In this document: positions 9,609-20,049 of the stretch, piece by piece | How positions within the stretch are numbered: the stretch's first letter is position 1 | Layout of the letters: every line of letters begins with the position of its first letter | Assembly: GCA_002224055.1 (NCBI GenBank) | Contig: AZLU01000005.1 | Span: 512,781 to 576,780, forward strand | DNA from: Pezizomycotina sp. ARF18 | Lineage: Eukaryota > Ascomycota | DNA length: 64,000 nucleotides | Direction of reading: 5' to 3' | Notes under the pieces: model-generated | What the model was told of the DNA's origin: nothing | What the model saw: the letters and a program-made list of their open reading frames with translations, nothing else | The model's database searches: none | Position numbers and translations under genes: made by a program

Positions 9609-11597
9609 TCAGTCGTCAGTCTTAGGGACGACGATGCTCGAGTGCTCAACCTCCGAATGCGTCCTCTGGCTCGCAGCCTCCACCGCCGCCTTATGCTCCT
9701 CCGTCTGCTCCTAAACGAAGCCCCGCGGAACACCTTATTGCCTCTCGCGTACCAGTAAATAACACAATACAGCACGAAAACACCGATCACCGCAGAAACG
9801 TAATTCATGTTCGTTGCAGTAACGGGTAAACCGGCGGGAAACTAAAGAAAATAAGCGTGAAGAGCGTCCAAACTAATACGACGACGTTACACACCGCGCC
9901 GAGTTTTCCAAGCCAGAACGGGCCAGGAGTGACTTTGTCGCGCCCGTGCCAGAGGAGGCAGGCTATGGGTATGCTGTATGAGAGGTACAGGAAGATGACA
10001 CACGCGGTGACGCAGGCGTTGAATGCGGAAGTAGATACGAGGAAGAGCAAGCCGACGACGGCGACCCAGGCGTTCGACATTAGGTGGGCGTTTATGGGTA
10101 GTCCGAACTTCGGATTGACCGACGCCCAAATGTGCGAACCGGGGAGACCGCAGTCGCGGGAGAAAGACCAGCAGAGGCGCGCTTGCCAGGTATGGCATCC
10201 GACGATACATCCGACGCCAGTGATAACTACTAGAAACGCGAGGAAGCTAGCGCCAGCGTCGTTGCGTAGCGCTTGGCGGTAGACTTCGAAAATCGGAACT
10301 CCGGTTTCAGAGTTTATGAGCTTGCTGAGGTCGGACATTGAGAAAAACATTCCAACGCCGTACGGGAAAGCGGTGAGGAATCCTAGGACGACGGTGGCGA
10401 GGAGAGCTTTCGGAATGTTACGTTCCGGTTTCGGGATTTCTTCGGCATGTGCGTGACGCTGTCGAGACAGGCGAAACACCAGGCGCACGGTAGGAGGCCG
10501 ACGACGACGGCGATAAAAAGCGGAATCCCAGCCGGTTTCGTTGAAGAAAGTCGCGAAGACGAACTTGGGGTCCTGTTTTGGGGATGCGGTGGCGACGACG
10601 GCGACGAGGATGACGAAGAAAGATATGAGGGTTGTGTAGACTATATCTCGTTTAGCTTCTGGGTTCCTTTGATTTGGGTACTGTAATACTTACAGGCAGC
10701 GCTGTTAAATCGCGGCAACCACGACGAGGAAAAGTTGAAGACCATGACGACGACGTTGACCAGCTCGTACGTGACGAACGTCTTCCACGGCGTGAGCGGC
10801 GTCCCCGGGTGGTTTATGACGTACATGCCTATTATCGAATTCGCGGACGGCGATGGCTACGGAAGCGCAGGTGAAGATGGCGCCGGCCCAGGTGAGCGAT
10901 CCGCACATGAACGACAGGAACCTGGCGTGCTTCTGCGGGCGAGGATGGCCGTCCAGTAGTATTGACCGCCCGAGTTGGGATATGCCGACGCTAACTCGGC
11001 GAGCGATATGGCGACGGCTAACGACATGACCGTGGTGAGACAGATGCCGTATCTTGATAAGAATTGTTAGCAAGATACGGAGATTGAGATACACGGATTT
11101 TGTTTGACGTACAATATTGTTACAGGTCCACCGGATGATATACCCGTCACCAAACTCGCCGACAGACCGTACCACGAGTTGGTGATCGAGAAACCGAGAG
11201 CTAGCAGCGAAATTATCGAGTAGTTCCGTTCCAGCTCGGGCTTGTAGCCATCTCCTCCAACTCAAATCATCGGATTCCGATATGGACCTCCTCTGCGAGG
11301 AACGCGAGTACTCCGGCCCGTTTCGTCCGCCAGAGTCATGTCTAAGTCGTCGGGTCCTGCAGCAGCGGTTGTAGCGGTGAGTGTTCGTGGAGCTCGTCGT
11401 GGAGGTCGTGGTGTCGGCGATGCCGAGCAGTAGAGGACGGCGGTAAGGAGTCGAATCGTGGGAAGGAACCCTCTCGTAGGGCTGAGAAGGACAGGCGGCG
11501 GGTGAGGCTTGTGCTGAAGACGCAGACGAGGAAGACGACGAAGAGGCGGTTGTTGTTGTTGTTGGAAGGGAGAGATGGAAGGACGGTGTTTAAACAT
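9609..11597 (-). CDS. APC-superfamily choline/amino-acid permease, Hnm1-type (frameshifted in this sequence)
   Basis: A polytopic plasma-membrane transporter that would import choline or amines/amino acids by proton symport, as yeast Hnm1 and fungal GABA permeases do. In order, the frames give KPELERNYSIISLLALGF, NSWYGLSASLVTGISSGGPV (TM1), AELASAYPNSGGQYYW (TM2 signature), LTWAGAIFTCASVA, CFACLDSVTHM followed by EEIPKPERNIPKALL (consensus region around TM6), GCHTWQARLCWSFSRD, GPFWLGKLGAVCNVVVLVWT, and MNYVSAVIGVFVLYCVIYW near the end, with a TGA at 9609-9611. Two introns fit perfectly in phase (11053-11112 and 10641-10693). About eight one-base frame changes occur, with no stop in the joined frame. 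Length (about 540 residues) matches the family. The exact substrate is unknown and the N-terminal start is uncertain: the ATG at 11595-11597 is the first in-frame one seen. Confidence 0.85.
10641..10693 (-). other. Intron 2 of the permease gene
   Basis: GTAAGT donor, GCTAAAC branch-like site and ATATAG acceptor, 53 nt long. Removal joins FNSAA to FYTTLISFFVILVA in phase without needing any indel correction. Confidence 0.8.
11053..11112 (-). other. Intron 1 of the permease gene
   Basis: GTACGT donor, GCTAAC branch site and CAAG acceptor, 60 nt long. Removal joins GGPVTIL to YGICLTTVMSLAVAISLAE exactly as in the family, which makes it a secure intron. Confidence 0.8.
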
Positions 11598-11657
11598 GAT
11601 GGGAGGATGGGGTGGGAAGAAAAGGAATGATATATTTTTTCCAACAACAACAACAAC
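11549..11657 (-). promoter_or_regulatory. 19-bp perfect inverted repeat flanking the presumed permease start codon
   Basis: A GTT-repeat arm at 11549-11567 is perfectly complementary to a CAA-repeat arm at 11639-11657, with a 71-base loop. In the minus-strand transcript the presumed ATG (11595-11597) lies in the loop. The arm nearer the coding region would encode a short run of glutamines. A hairpin of this strength near a start codon could affect translation, but a chance pairing of two triplet repeats is also possible. Confidence 0.5.
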
Positions 11658-11659
11658 AA

Positions 11660-12103
11660 TACGCCTGCATGAAATATTATTTCAAAGGGAATTAATTATT
11701 GAATTTGGAAGGATGTATGTATATTATTATTATTATTGATTTTGTGTTGGATTTTTCTTGGACCGGGGGGGGGGGGAAACCAGCGCGCCGGATTTTCTGG
11801 AACGAGCGTAAACTGCCCACAACTGACTGGCCTTCCCCCGGAAGAGATCCCTCCCTGTTAGCCATCCAATTAAAAACAAAAAAGAGATGGAGCCTGGAAA
11901 AACTATCTTGTGCATGCAGTACCAAGACTCTTAACTTTTAAAGAGAAAATGTGTATCAAATGGAAAAAAAAAACCGGATTAATTTTGACAACTGGAAGAA
12001 GGGGGGGAGGGGAAGCTAGCCCCAAGGGGGGATGTTAAGACTGGTGCAGTGGTGATCGAGAGGCAATTTTCTGCTCCGAAATTGTGGAGAAACAAAATTT
12101 TGA

Positions 12104-12135
<32 letters not shown>

Positions 12136-13571
12136 AAAAGAGGGAAAAACGGTGAAACGAAAGGAACAGAAAGTGAGAGCGTATGGTAGGTACTAGGTAG
12201 TATGTACTATGTAGTACGCCCCCAATTTCCGGCTCATTCTTCCCTCATTTTCGCAATTTTACACTTCGTCATCTCAAACAAAAAGTTTCTCATGATGATT
12301 GATCTCTCGCTCCACGGATGTTTTGCTTCTTCCTCATCTCTTTCTCTATATATCTTGTTGATAGAGTCGTTTCTCCCTTTTTTATTATTATCATATTATC
12401 CATAGATTAATTCTTTATATTTCTCCGTTTCGGCGGGCATCTCGGCGGATGGTGTGCCTTGGGGGAGGCAACAGAGGTCCTGCCTTTAATTAATTACTCT
12501 TATCTGGTATATATTTATTACTTTCTTTATATTATTTTGTTTGTTCCTCCTGCAGTCAAGACTCAAAAAGGAACCTGCAGAATTTAGACGATTTTTGCGA
12601 TAGAAAGAGTACGTAGACACGTAGATAACAGAGATGATGCGATACGACTCGATACGACCATCCCCAACGGAGAGATTTGGCAAATGAGAAAGGACAGGAA
12701 CAAGCAGGAGACAAGCGAAGAGCATGAAAAAGAAATAAAATCGACGTACAGGATAAAACGGAAGAATTTCACTCACACACGCTAACTTGTATCGTTGCTT
12801 CCGTTTGGACAAGAAAGGGTCGGACCGGAAAGACAGGCGGGGAGAACTGGCTAGACAGGCGGGCAGGAGGCAAACAAAAATCAAGAGACGTTACTATTGG
12901 TATCACGGCTGTGAGATGGAGCCCTGTTTTGCTTTTCGGGTCCCTGTAACTGTTAATCTCTGTCGTGAGATGCAAAAACGACGGAAAGTTTTTTTTTTTT
13001 CTTTTCGATATTGAGTAAAAAGAGAGATGATGGAGTTTGAGAGGGGGAAAGTCTAAAAGGAAAGAAGGGACAGAAAAAGGAGGACACCGATTCGAATCCC
13101 TGGGTTGATGAATAATTAAAGACAGGGCCCGGTTTTAGGCAAGGTCCCTTCTTTGTTTTCGTATTTTATTGTGCGTTGTTCTTTCTTTATTGAAATCAAG
13201 TCAAAGTCCGGGTATGAAAAACGGTCTGTCGATCCCGATGGTAGGCGTTTACCCTAACAGAAGCTCATGTATGCGTAGCATATGTTTGACCTGCAACTGT
13301 TCACTCATCGCTTTCATTCGACTCGACTCACGAGACCATTCGGGATTTCCCCTCATAGGGATGCGATGTTCGTCTAAACCCTGTCACTTTTCTTTCATGC
13401 TGTTCTGTGGGATCAGACGGTGGTCGCACGAGTGTGGCTCTTTTGGTCTTCTTGCCCAATCACGTTAGATTCTATTGCAGGAGCTGAACAAGTGAACTCC
13501 TCCACCCATGTTCGCTACATGATGTAGTGCCTTTCTCTCGCCGTGCAAAATATCAAAACTATCTCAGACAG
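11660..13571. other. Long gene-free spacer upstream of the permease
   Basis: Low-complexity DNA with a 10-base G run near 11765, an 18-base A run at 12103-12120 followed by AAAAG repeats, and CT-rich patches that could belong to a long permease leader or promoter. A short palindrome-like segment near 13088-13102 contains a B-box-like word without a supporting tRNA fold. Short open frames at 12486-12884 and 13169-13468 have no ATG or motif that I can defend. Confidence 0.5.
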
Positions 13572-13677
13572 GGTTTCATCGTCTAGTTGGTCAGGACACA
13601 GGATTCTGATGATTTTTCCTCACACGAGGGAGGTCAAAGATCCTTCCTGGGGCCTGGTTCGAATCCCAGTGAGACCT
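13572..13677 (+). tRNA. tRNA-Gln (anticodon CTG) with an intron
   Basis: The acceptor arms GGTTTCA and TGAGACC pair over seven base pairs (one G-T), with discriminator T. The D-arm is GTC TAGTTGGTCA GGAC and the anticodon stem CAGGA pairs with TCCTG. The loop TTCTGA places CTG at 34-36, and an intron of roughly 34 nt follows position 37, the standard eukaryotic site. The T-arm reads CTGG TTCGAAT CCCAG, one G short of a five-pair stem, which is either a consensus error or a damaged gene. A 41-base T run starts six bases after the 3' end and would be far more than the 4-6 T needed for Pol III termination. Confidence 0.75.
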
Positions 13678-13678
13678 T

Positions 13679-13683
<5 letters not shown>

Positions 13684-13724
<41 letters not shown>
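13684..13724 (+). repeat. 41-base poly(T) tract after tRNA-Gln
   Basis: The longest homopolymer in the window. It directly follows the tRNA-Gln gene and would end Pol III transcription at its first bases. Length well beyond function suggests slippage expansion, or an inserted poly(A) tail in the opposite orientation at a Pol III terminator. Confidence 0.85.
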
Positions 13725-13725
<1 letters not shown>

Positions 13726-15548
13726 TCAAACTTTTCCTTGCGAGCGATGAGCATGTAATTCGAGGGCGAAGTTGTTAAAGAGGGATATCCCGGATACTAC
13801 AATCTTTGATCTTACATATCACCAGCTGTTAAATTTAATTACCAATTTTTTCTTGTCCTCAGGAATTTTTTTTTTTTGTCTCGCTAATTCCTCGCTCTTT
13901 AGCGTGGAGGTTCCATCCGGTACTGAATAGAACACGAAATAACTCGCGAAAGGATCTGCAGATTCCATTTAATCAATTGTCCGTTACATGCACACAGCGC
14001 CACCAAGAACAACCCGGATAAGATCCCCCCCCAAAAAAAAATGAAATCCTTTTTTGCATCATTAAGCGTAGTAGTATCACGGAGATAATACTGAGTTTCG
14101 AAGGAGGAGACCTTGGTTCCCGGTCCCCCCGCAAGTAGATGCTGGGCTTCGGGCGGAGGGAGGCTAAGGGAGCTGGGTTCAATACGAGACTCGATGCGAA
14201 CTTGGGAGGTTATTTCTTGGTATTTTTGTGCTCAGTTTAATAGTAATAGTGATGCATTCAATGGCCGGTAAATGAAGATATACACCTTTTTTTGGGGGGG
14301 GCTTAATTGAGCTCCTAATTTCTCGCTGAAATTTCGATATTTGAGGAGTATTACATAGCGCCGACGCGCCGGCGCGCATTGAATGATATCTCATGGAAGT
14401 GCCGGTTTAGCCTGGCTTCGGCGAAAATTCCGAGTTTCGCGTCTTGATATATCCAATATATACGATGAGTTAATTGATTGATTCTACGTATCGGTATCAA
14501 CGCATTTGCAAGCAATATAGCCTAGTATGAGTATAAGCGATACTTATAAGAAGCAAGGATCGATAATATACAAGATCGACGGCACGCTCATAAACGGTAT
14601 ATAGATAAACCCAAGCGATTCGACTGCGATAGCTGTTTGTTTAGGTATATCGCATCCAAATCACAAATAACAGTATTGCAACGGACATACATTTTACTCA
14701 ATTGAGGGTCGAACAGACTTGATTATTATACTACGTAGCGTGTAATCCGAAACTTTTTGCGCCTCAGATGAACGGAAGTAATATAATTGAAATATATTGC
14801 TTTTAGTGCGAAAACGAGATGGAAATATAGCTGATTAGAGACGCCAGTACGTTGGGGAGTCAAAATAAAAGGTAACTTCAATCCGAAGAGAAGAAAGGAG
14901 AATGCTAAGAGAAGTAATCCGACGACTCGGGGCTACCGTTATTCCGTCTGCAGGGTCGTATGTATATTCAATCTTACCTATTACGCAATTGATACATTAT
15001 AATGTTCGGTTCTTTCTTTCTTTTTTTTTTTTTCGACATATAGCTCAAGTACAGTCTATGTCATTATATTTATTTCGCAAGTAGAACCCAAAATAAAACG
15101 CTGGTAATTATTATTCAGGTTGTAATATTACTCATTCATACGCTTATTGAACCGCCAATTCTCAACCGATAGAATTCTAATTGAAAATCTTACTGAGCAT
15201 ATATATAAGAAATAATATTTTTAAATTATAAATTAGTCCGTTGAGAATTGGTTGCGTAGTTGGTGGTTAACTCAAAGAATTGTGGTATAATTTGTCGTGG
15301 CTCAAATACTCACGTTCCGCCACGATATATATTGGACCACGAGAAGCCCCACTTTATACCCGTATGCATACAAGAACCATATTGCAAAAGGACCTATTGT
15401 GATCTATAGTACCTATGCTAGACTGGATGTCTCTAATAAGTATATAACATCTGTTGAGTCTCATAATTGTGTACTATACTGATCATATTTTTACTACTAA
15501 AGCTAAAAAAAAAAAAATTTTTTTCGTTCAACTCAAATATCTGATTTC
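13725..15548. other. AT-rich gene-free stretch
   Basis: Contains short homopolymers (T near 13866-13877, C/A near 14026-14040, T near 15019-15033) and TpA-rich DNA. No frame longer than about 70 codons has an ATG and a recognisable motif. No RNA gene was seen. Confidence 0.5.
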
Positions 15549-15572
15549 CGAGCTAGATACTCTGATAGCTCG
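15549..15572. repeat. 7-bp perfect hairpin
   Basis: CGAGCTA at 15549-15555 pairs with TAGCTCG at 15566-15572 around a 10-base loop. On the minus strand it follows a D-arm-like word (GGTAGAACAGTTGGTCGG). The rest of a tRNA cannot be folded, so it is recorded only as a structured remnant about 190 bases from the tRNA-Leu-like gene. Confidence 0.4.
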
Positions 15573-15760
15573 ACACCGACCAACTGTTCTACCAATGCCG
15601 TAGACGCTCGCCTGCTGCTTTATTCGTCAAGAACCATAAAAAAAAAAGAAACTCAACCCATACCATCCATAGTGATCCATATCGTCTCCTGCAGCCCCCA
15701 GAAGGTCCCCGGATCACTTCTAGGGTCCAGATGTCCAAAAAGATGCAAAAAAAAAGTTAT

Positions 15761-15860
15761 TGATGAGAGTGGGATTCGAACCCACGCGGTTTCCCACCAC
15801 GGAACGATATTTAAGGAACTACCTTAACGTGGCGCCATAGACCAACTGTGATTTGATATC
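15761..15860 (-). tRNA. tRNA-Leu (AAG)-like gene with intron and degenerate 5' half
   Basis: Read on the minus strand, the anticodon stem CCACG/CGTGG is perfect, with loop TTAAGG placing AAG at 34-36. An intron of about 19 nt follows position 37. The variable arm is followed by GTGGG TTCGAAT CCCAC, a perfect T-arm, and a T9 run lies just downstream as terminator. By contrast the acceptor 5' strand (GATATCA) pairs poorly with TCTCATC and the D-stem is lost, although AGTTGGTCTA of the D-loop is present. The 3' two-thirds look functional and the first 19 bases do not. It is either a pseudo-tRNA or a locally corrupted sequence. Confidence 0.6.
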
Positions 15861-17419
15861 ATGTTAGGAACAAATTCAGATGAAGATTAAAGGACTGGAA
15901 GAGCAGTTAACCGTACCTCGGCCATCTCACCAGATCTCTGCCATTGGACCAGAAGCCCGATGCTGGCATGTGTTTGGTTGGAGGGAGATGGCAGATTTTA
16001 CTTTGATATACATGTGCGAATATTTTAGCTTCGATGTGGTTGAAAATTGGTGGTGTGTGACTACCTTTTTCGCCGCATCAGGCATCTCCGAATACCCCGG
16101 TCTAGCTTCTTACAACCTTGTCTACAAGGTTTCGGCCGTGGCGGAAACTACAAGGGAGCTTAAGCCTATATGATTACAAGATTTACAAAGAATTCGACTC
16201 AGGGAGTGGTTTCAGAGTTTCGAAGCTTGTGTACGTTAGCGTTAAGCCTGGATATTATAGCCTTCTTATACTGGTATAGAGAAGCTACACAGTCTGAGGA
16301 GGTCGAGTTGTGGAGTCAGACGTTTGGGAATTCTGGGTATAGTTGCTCGTTTATAGTCTGAAGCGGCTCAAACCGAACGTTATTGCGCAAATATGAGAAA
16401 TACACAATGCAATCTACGAAAGTTTTATAGACATAGTGCGGAGAGTTCATAAGACTGTCCTGCTTCTAATCGTAAGATATCGAATGGCAGTATTATATCA
16501 GGAAAATATATAGGTGGTAATCCCCATTATTATTGGTTGGTATCTATTATTTCATATACCTGTACTCAAATAATTCAAGTTCATTCTTATCCAGTTTTGT
16601 GATTCTCTAAACATATATTCGACCTAACGTCGTTATAGCGTGATTATAAGACTTCTATGCCATCTGTAGCTGATTTTGAGACTTTCAATCGAGTGGCAAC
16701 CCCATTATACCTGCAGTCTTTAGTAATACGCAAAGGCTAGCTAATACCAGAAACTCCTCTAAACCACAACCACCAACAGTTAATATATTCTCCGTAAATA
16801 AATAGTATATACTACAGTGTTGCATTGATGACGTATATTAAAACAATATCTAGAAAGGACCTGTGAAAATTTGCTTGACTACTTATCCTTTTCTCTTGGT
16901 GATATCCGTACGTATGATAATGGCGAATGGTATGTCCTCCTTACAATAAGACCGATTCTATCTAAATACAAACATCTTAATGATAATGTAGAGTGCATAA
17001 GAGGAGTTTATAATACGATTTAATCAGATATATATTTGTGTGTTCAAGTATCACAGTTGTATCCAGTACTTCCCCAACGAGCGATAAGTATACGCTAGCT
17101 ATTACTACCTACGATAATGTATTTCCGTAATGTAAATAACGTAATCTCAATACTAGTATTGGCGCCGGCATGAAAGGGTAGTATTTAGATAACAAAGTGA
17201 GTTTTTTATCCTCTTTTTATAAGCAACTAGCGCTGTAGCGCTGTATCACGAAAACCGATCGATTAATAGAATTTAATGTTAACGGAAATATGAAATCTCA
17301 ATATTGCATCATTCTCGTATTCCCAGACTCTCTACACATTTTCCTCCAGTAAGTGTAGACAGTCTGGCTACAAGGCAGTATTACATTTACATTAATCTAA
17401 ATAATATAATATACCACCC
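15861..17419. other. Spacer between tRNA-Leu and the amine oxidase gene
   Basis: Positions 15880-16173 (+) hold a 97-codon ATG frame with a slightly higher G+C content (segment FFAASGISEYPGLASYNLVY), which could be a fragment of a gene but matches nothing I know. The remainder, 16380-17400, is strongly AT-rich with many TpA steps and no open frame. It should contain the amine oxidase 3' untranslated region at its right end. Confidence 0.45.
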
Positions 17420-19979
17420 TTACGGCGCCTGCAGCTCGAAAATTGGCTTATTCGGATCGAACGGGAATTTCCTAACCTGGCTCGATCCTTCGTACTCCTC
17501 AAACCTGTCCATGCTCGGTAAGATATCCGTCACCCTGACAGCACCGCACTCGCTCTTCGGCTTGTTATACAGTTAACGCTCTCGACACCTCCGAGAGAGA
17601 ATACCGGAGCTCAACCTGCTGCTTGCTCGCGCTGCTCGGGTCACCGGGCAGGTAATTATGCGGCGCGATGATCATAGAGCTCTGCGCGAGGCTGGCGACC
17701 GTCAGGGGTAGATCGCCGGTGTGCGGGACGTGGTGCATGCCTAGGTTGAACCACACTACCAGATCTTCCTGCTCCAGATTCTCCCCGTCGGAGAACTTCG
17801 CAAAGTCAATCAGCGGGGAAGACGTGTTGAGGCCGTTGTTGGCATGGCTGCAGCGTAATTCAGAGTCTTTTGTTTTGTGACGAAGATGTTGTGCTCCGCG
17901 AAGCGCGCGGTGTTCTTGAGGTTGTCGCTGTTCTGCACTGTGAGACGGATCGGCGTCCCAGCTCCCGGCATGATCCTATAGCCCGGGAGCTCGCCGAACT
18001 CATTCGGGTATCCTTGTTGACGACGGTAAACATTCCGGCGGCGTTCACTGGCCAGTCTAATTTGCCTTGGTCTTCATTCTTAATGAACTCGGACTCGAGC
18101 TGGAAGGTATTCCGCTTCTTTCCGTTAGACCAGACGTATTCCTTCTCCTTCGGCACGAGCTTGGTAACTTGCATGGAGTTTTTAACACCCAAAACGTCGA
18201 GGTCGGCTTTGAAAGTAAGAACATGGTCGTGCATACTTCCGCTAAGCGCTTCGTTAATCCTGTACCCGTGCTCAGAGCTGGAGTTACCCGTCCAGTACGC
18301 TCCTTGAATATACCCGCTCGCGCGAACCTTAACCTCAATGCTCCCGTCGAGGGAGAAAACGTAGTCAAAGTCGTAATCGTAGTTACCGATGGTCGTAATA
18401 CTCCTCAAAATAAAAACCACATTCTTCGACGCGGTGATGTAATTGAACGATGCGTGGCGGCGGATAGGGAAGCCCTTATCGAACTCGAACATGCAGATCG
18501 AATTCTTATGGGTCGTGGTAACCTCGTTATTGTGCGTCGTAGTGTTCATAAAAGTAGCGTAGCTCGGGCAATCGTAGCCTGGCAGCAGCTCGAAGGCATA
18601 AGATCCAAAGCCGTAGTACGAGTCCAGGTACGAAGTTCCGGCCTGGACCGGATCATCGCCGGCGTAGTGAGCTATGGCTTCCTGCAGGGATAGCTCGTAG
18701 ATGATACGCTTCCCCTTGTAGCGGATATCGTGCAGTCCCATGCCAAAGTCGCGGTTCCACGAGAGGTAGAAGCTGAAATCCATCCACTGGATGAACTTCT
18801 TCTCGTTATCGAACGAATACCGTTTTCCGCCGACCTCGACGGGGGCAGGAGGGATATTCGCATCCAGTGGCAGCTCATCTCCTTGTCTGTTGGTAGCAGC
18901 CCACTCGCCAACTTTGTTGATGGGAAGCTTGACGAAGCCTGGTGACTGCCACGCTTTTCGGAACTCATCGGTAGAATTGTACATGATATTATTGTACAGC
19001 CAGCCGAGTAGTTTCCACTTGGTCCAATCTCGCCCGGTAATATCTAATGGAAGTCGTCAGTGACTAAAAAGTAAGCATTCTCCAAATTTGGACTTACCCA
19101 GTTTCATAAATAAACCCTGCGGCTGGATGGTGCTCGAGTCGTAGCTGTTAGCTTGGCCCCAGAAGGTAAGCCAACTAATCACCGTCCGTCTTCGACCCAC
19201 AAGGGGTCTATGCCGTAGAGGGCGAAGTCATCCGAGTCGCTCCCGTTGACCACCTTTCCTTCAGAAGGTCCATTGTTATGTCCGAGATATTTGCAGCGAT
19301 GGAAATAGCAAAGCCCTCCACGAGTTCAATATCCGCATTAGGATTTTCAATAATACCCCGGACTTTCGGTTGTATATATATCAAGAGGCATAATAGTAGA
19401 CGAGGAAGACACAGGTATCGGGGAAACCACGTATTCTTGGATATAAGGCTGTTTCAATCTATTAGTTTCGAGTTCGCAAAGTTCATATCAGATAAGATCA
19501 CCTTTTCAGTCGCTCCGTAAACGATTCCAACCCTCGCCATCCGCGCAGGCTTCGGTCCATTGTGGTCCAAATAATTCAAGACGTCCGTCTTGTTTGGCGG
19601 TAAGAGTTCCGTGATTCCACTCCAGAAAGCCGTTAGAACCCTTACGTATACGAGAATAGTGCTTCACTTACACTTTGTTGTCCCAGCTTGTCGCGTTAAC
19701 AGTGGCTGTTAAATTTAAACCCCTCTCAGGAGCATGAAGCCAGGCTATCAAGCCTACCACCTCGTCCGTGCTCAACTGTTCCCAAACATTCTCTTTAGTC
19801 GCTTTGGCATGGGGCACCGCTTCGGCTTCGCAAAACTCTGAAGCTTGTCGGTGGTTTATCTCCCTCGCACGACGCTCTTGGAGTATCGCAAGTTTACGTG
19901 AACTTGGAACGGAAGGAATAGCTGATACGAGGGACGAGCTCGCCAATATGGCAAGGTGGAAAAGTAATGATTTCGCCAT
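17420..19979 (-). CDS. Secreted copper amine oxidase (frameshifted in this sequence)
   Basis: Oxidises primary amines to aldehydes with release of ammonia and hydrogen peroxide, using copper and a topaquinone made from a tyrosine. The ATG at 19977-19979 starts a signal peptide (MAKSLLFHLAILASSSLVSA). The D2-type segment NVWEQLSTDEVVGLIAWLH follows, then ELLPPNKTDVLNYLD. After intron 2 comes DITGRDWTKWKLLGWLYNN. In the catalytic domain, YLDSYYGFG carries the base Asp, TIGNYDYDF carries the topaquinone Tyr (codon 18379-18381), HDHVLTFKADLDV gives the HxH copper ligands (about 18223-18231), and HHVPHTGDLPLT gives the third His (about 17710-17730). A conserved tail, VRKFPFDPNKPIFELQ, ends at the TAA at 17420-17422. 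About seven one-base frame changes interrupt the locus and no joined frame has a stop. Length near 790 residues fits the fungal family. Confidence 0.9.
19044..19097 (-). other. Intron 2 of the amine oxidase gene
   Basis: GTAAGTCC donor, CACTGAC branch-like site and CATTAG acceptor, 54 nt. Removal joins QPQGLFMKLG to DITGRDWTKWK, the expected order in fungal copper amine oxidases. Confidence 0.75.
19620..19671 (-). other. Intron 1 of the amine oxidase gene
   Basis: GTAAGT donor just after the codons for SWDNK, TTCTAAC branch site and CTGGAG acceptor, about 52 nt. Its removal connects the D2 domain to the conserved ELLPPNKTDVLNYLD strand. Confidence 0.7.
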
Positions 19980-20042
19980 GGCGAACGACGATACGTGAGA
20001 AAAAAAAAACTAAAAAATGGCTAGAGTGGCTGCCGAGTATCG

Positions 20043-20049
20043 TTTTATA
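20043..20049 (-). promoter_or_regulatory. TATA box of the amine oxidase gene
   Basis: TATAAAA on the minus strand, 64 bases upstream of the amine oxidase ATG and preceded by GC-richer sequence. The position is compatible with a short 5' untranslated leader. No other regulatory site was assigned. Confidence 0.5.

Noticed and set aside
12486-12975. Hydrophobic minus-strand frames as a membrane protein
   Set aside because: The hydrophobicity follows from T-rich DNA, two frames overlap, and the stretch fits the permease upstream region.
13085-13110. B-box-like GATTCGAATCC near 13089
   Set aside because: The flanking bases do not form a T-stem and there is no D-arm upstream. The word is partly a palindrome.
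15573-15640. Second tRNA on the minus strand suggested by a D-arm-like segment
   Set aside because: No anticodon stem with a usable loop and no T-arm could be found, so only the short hairpin is listed.
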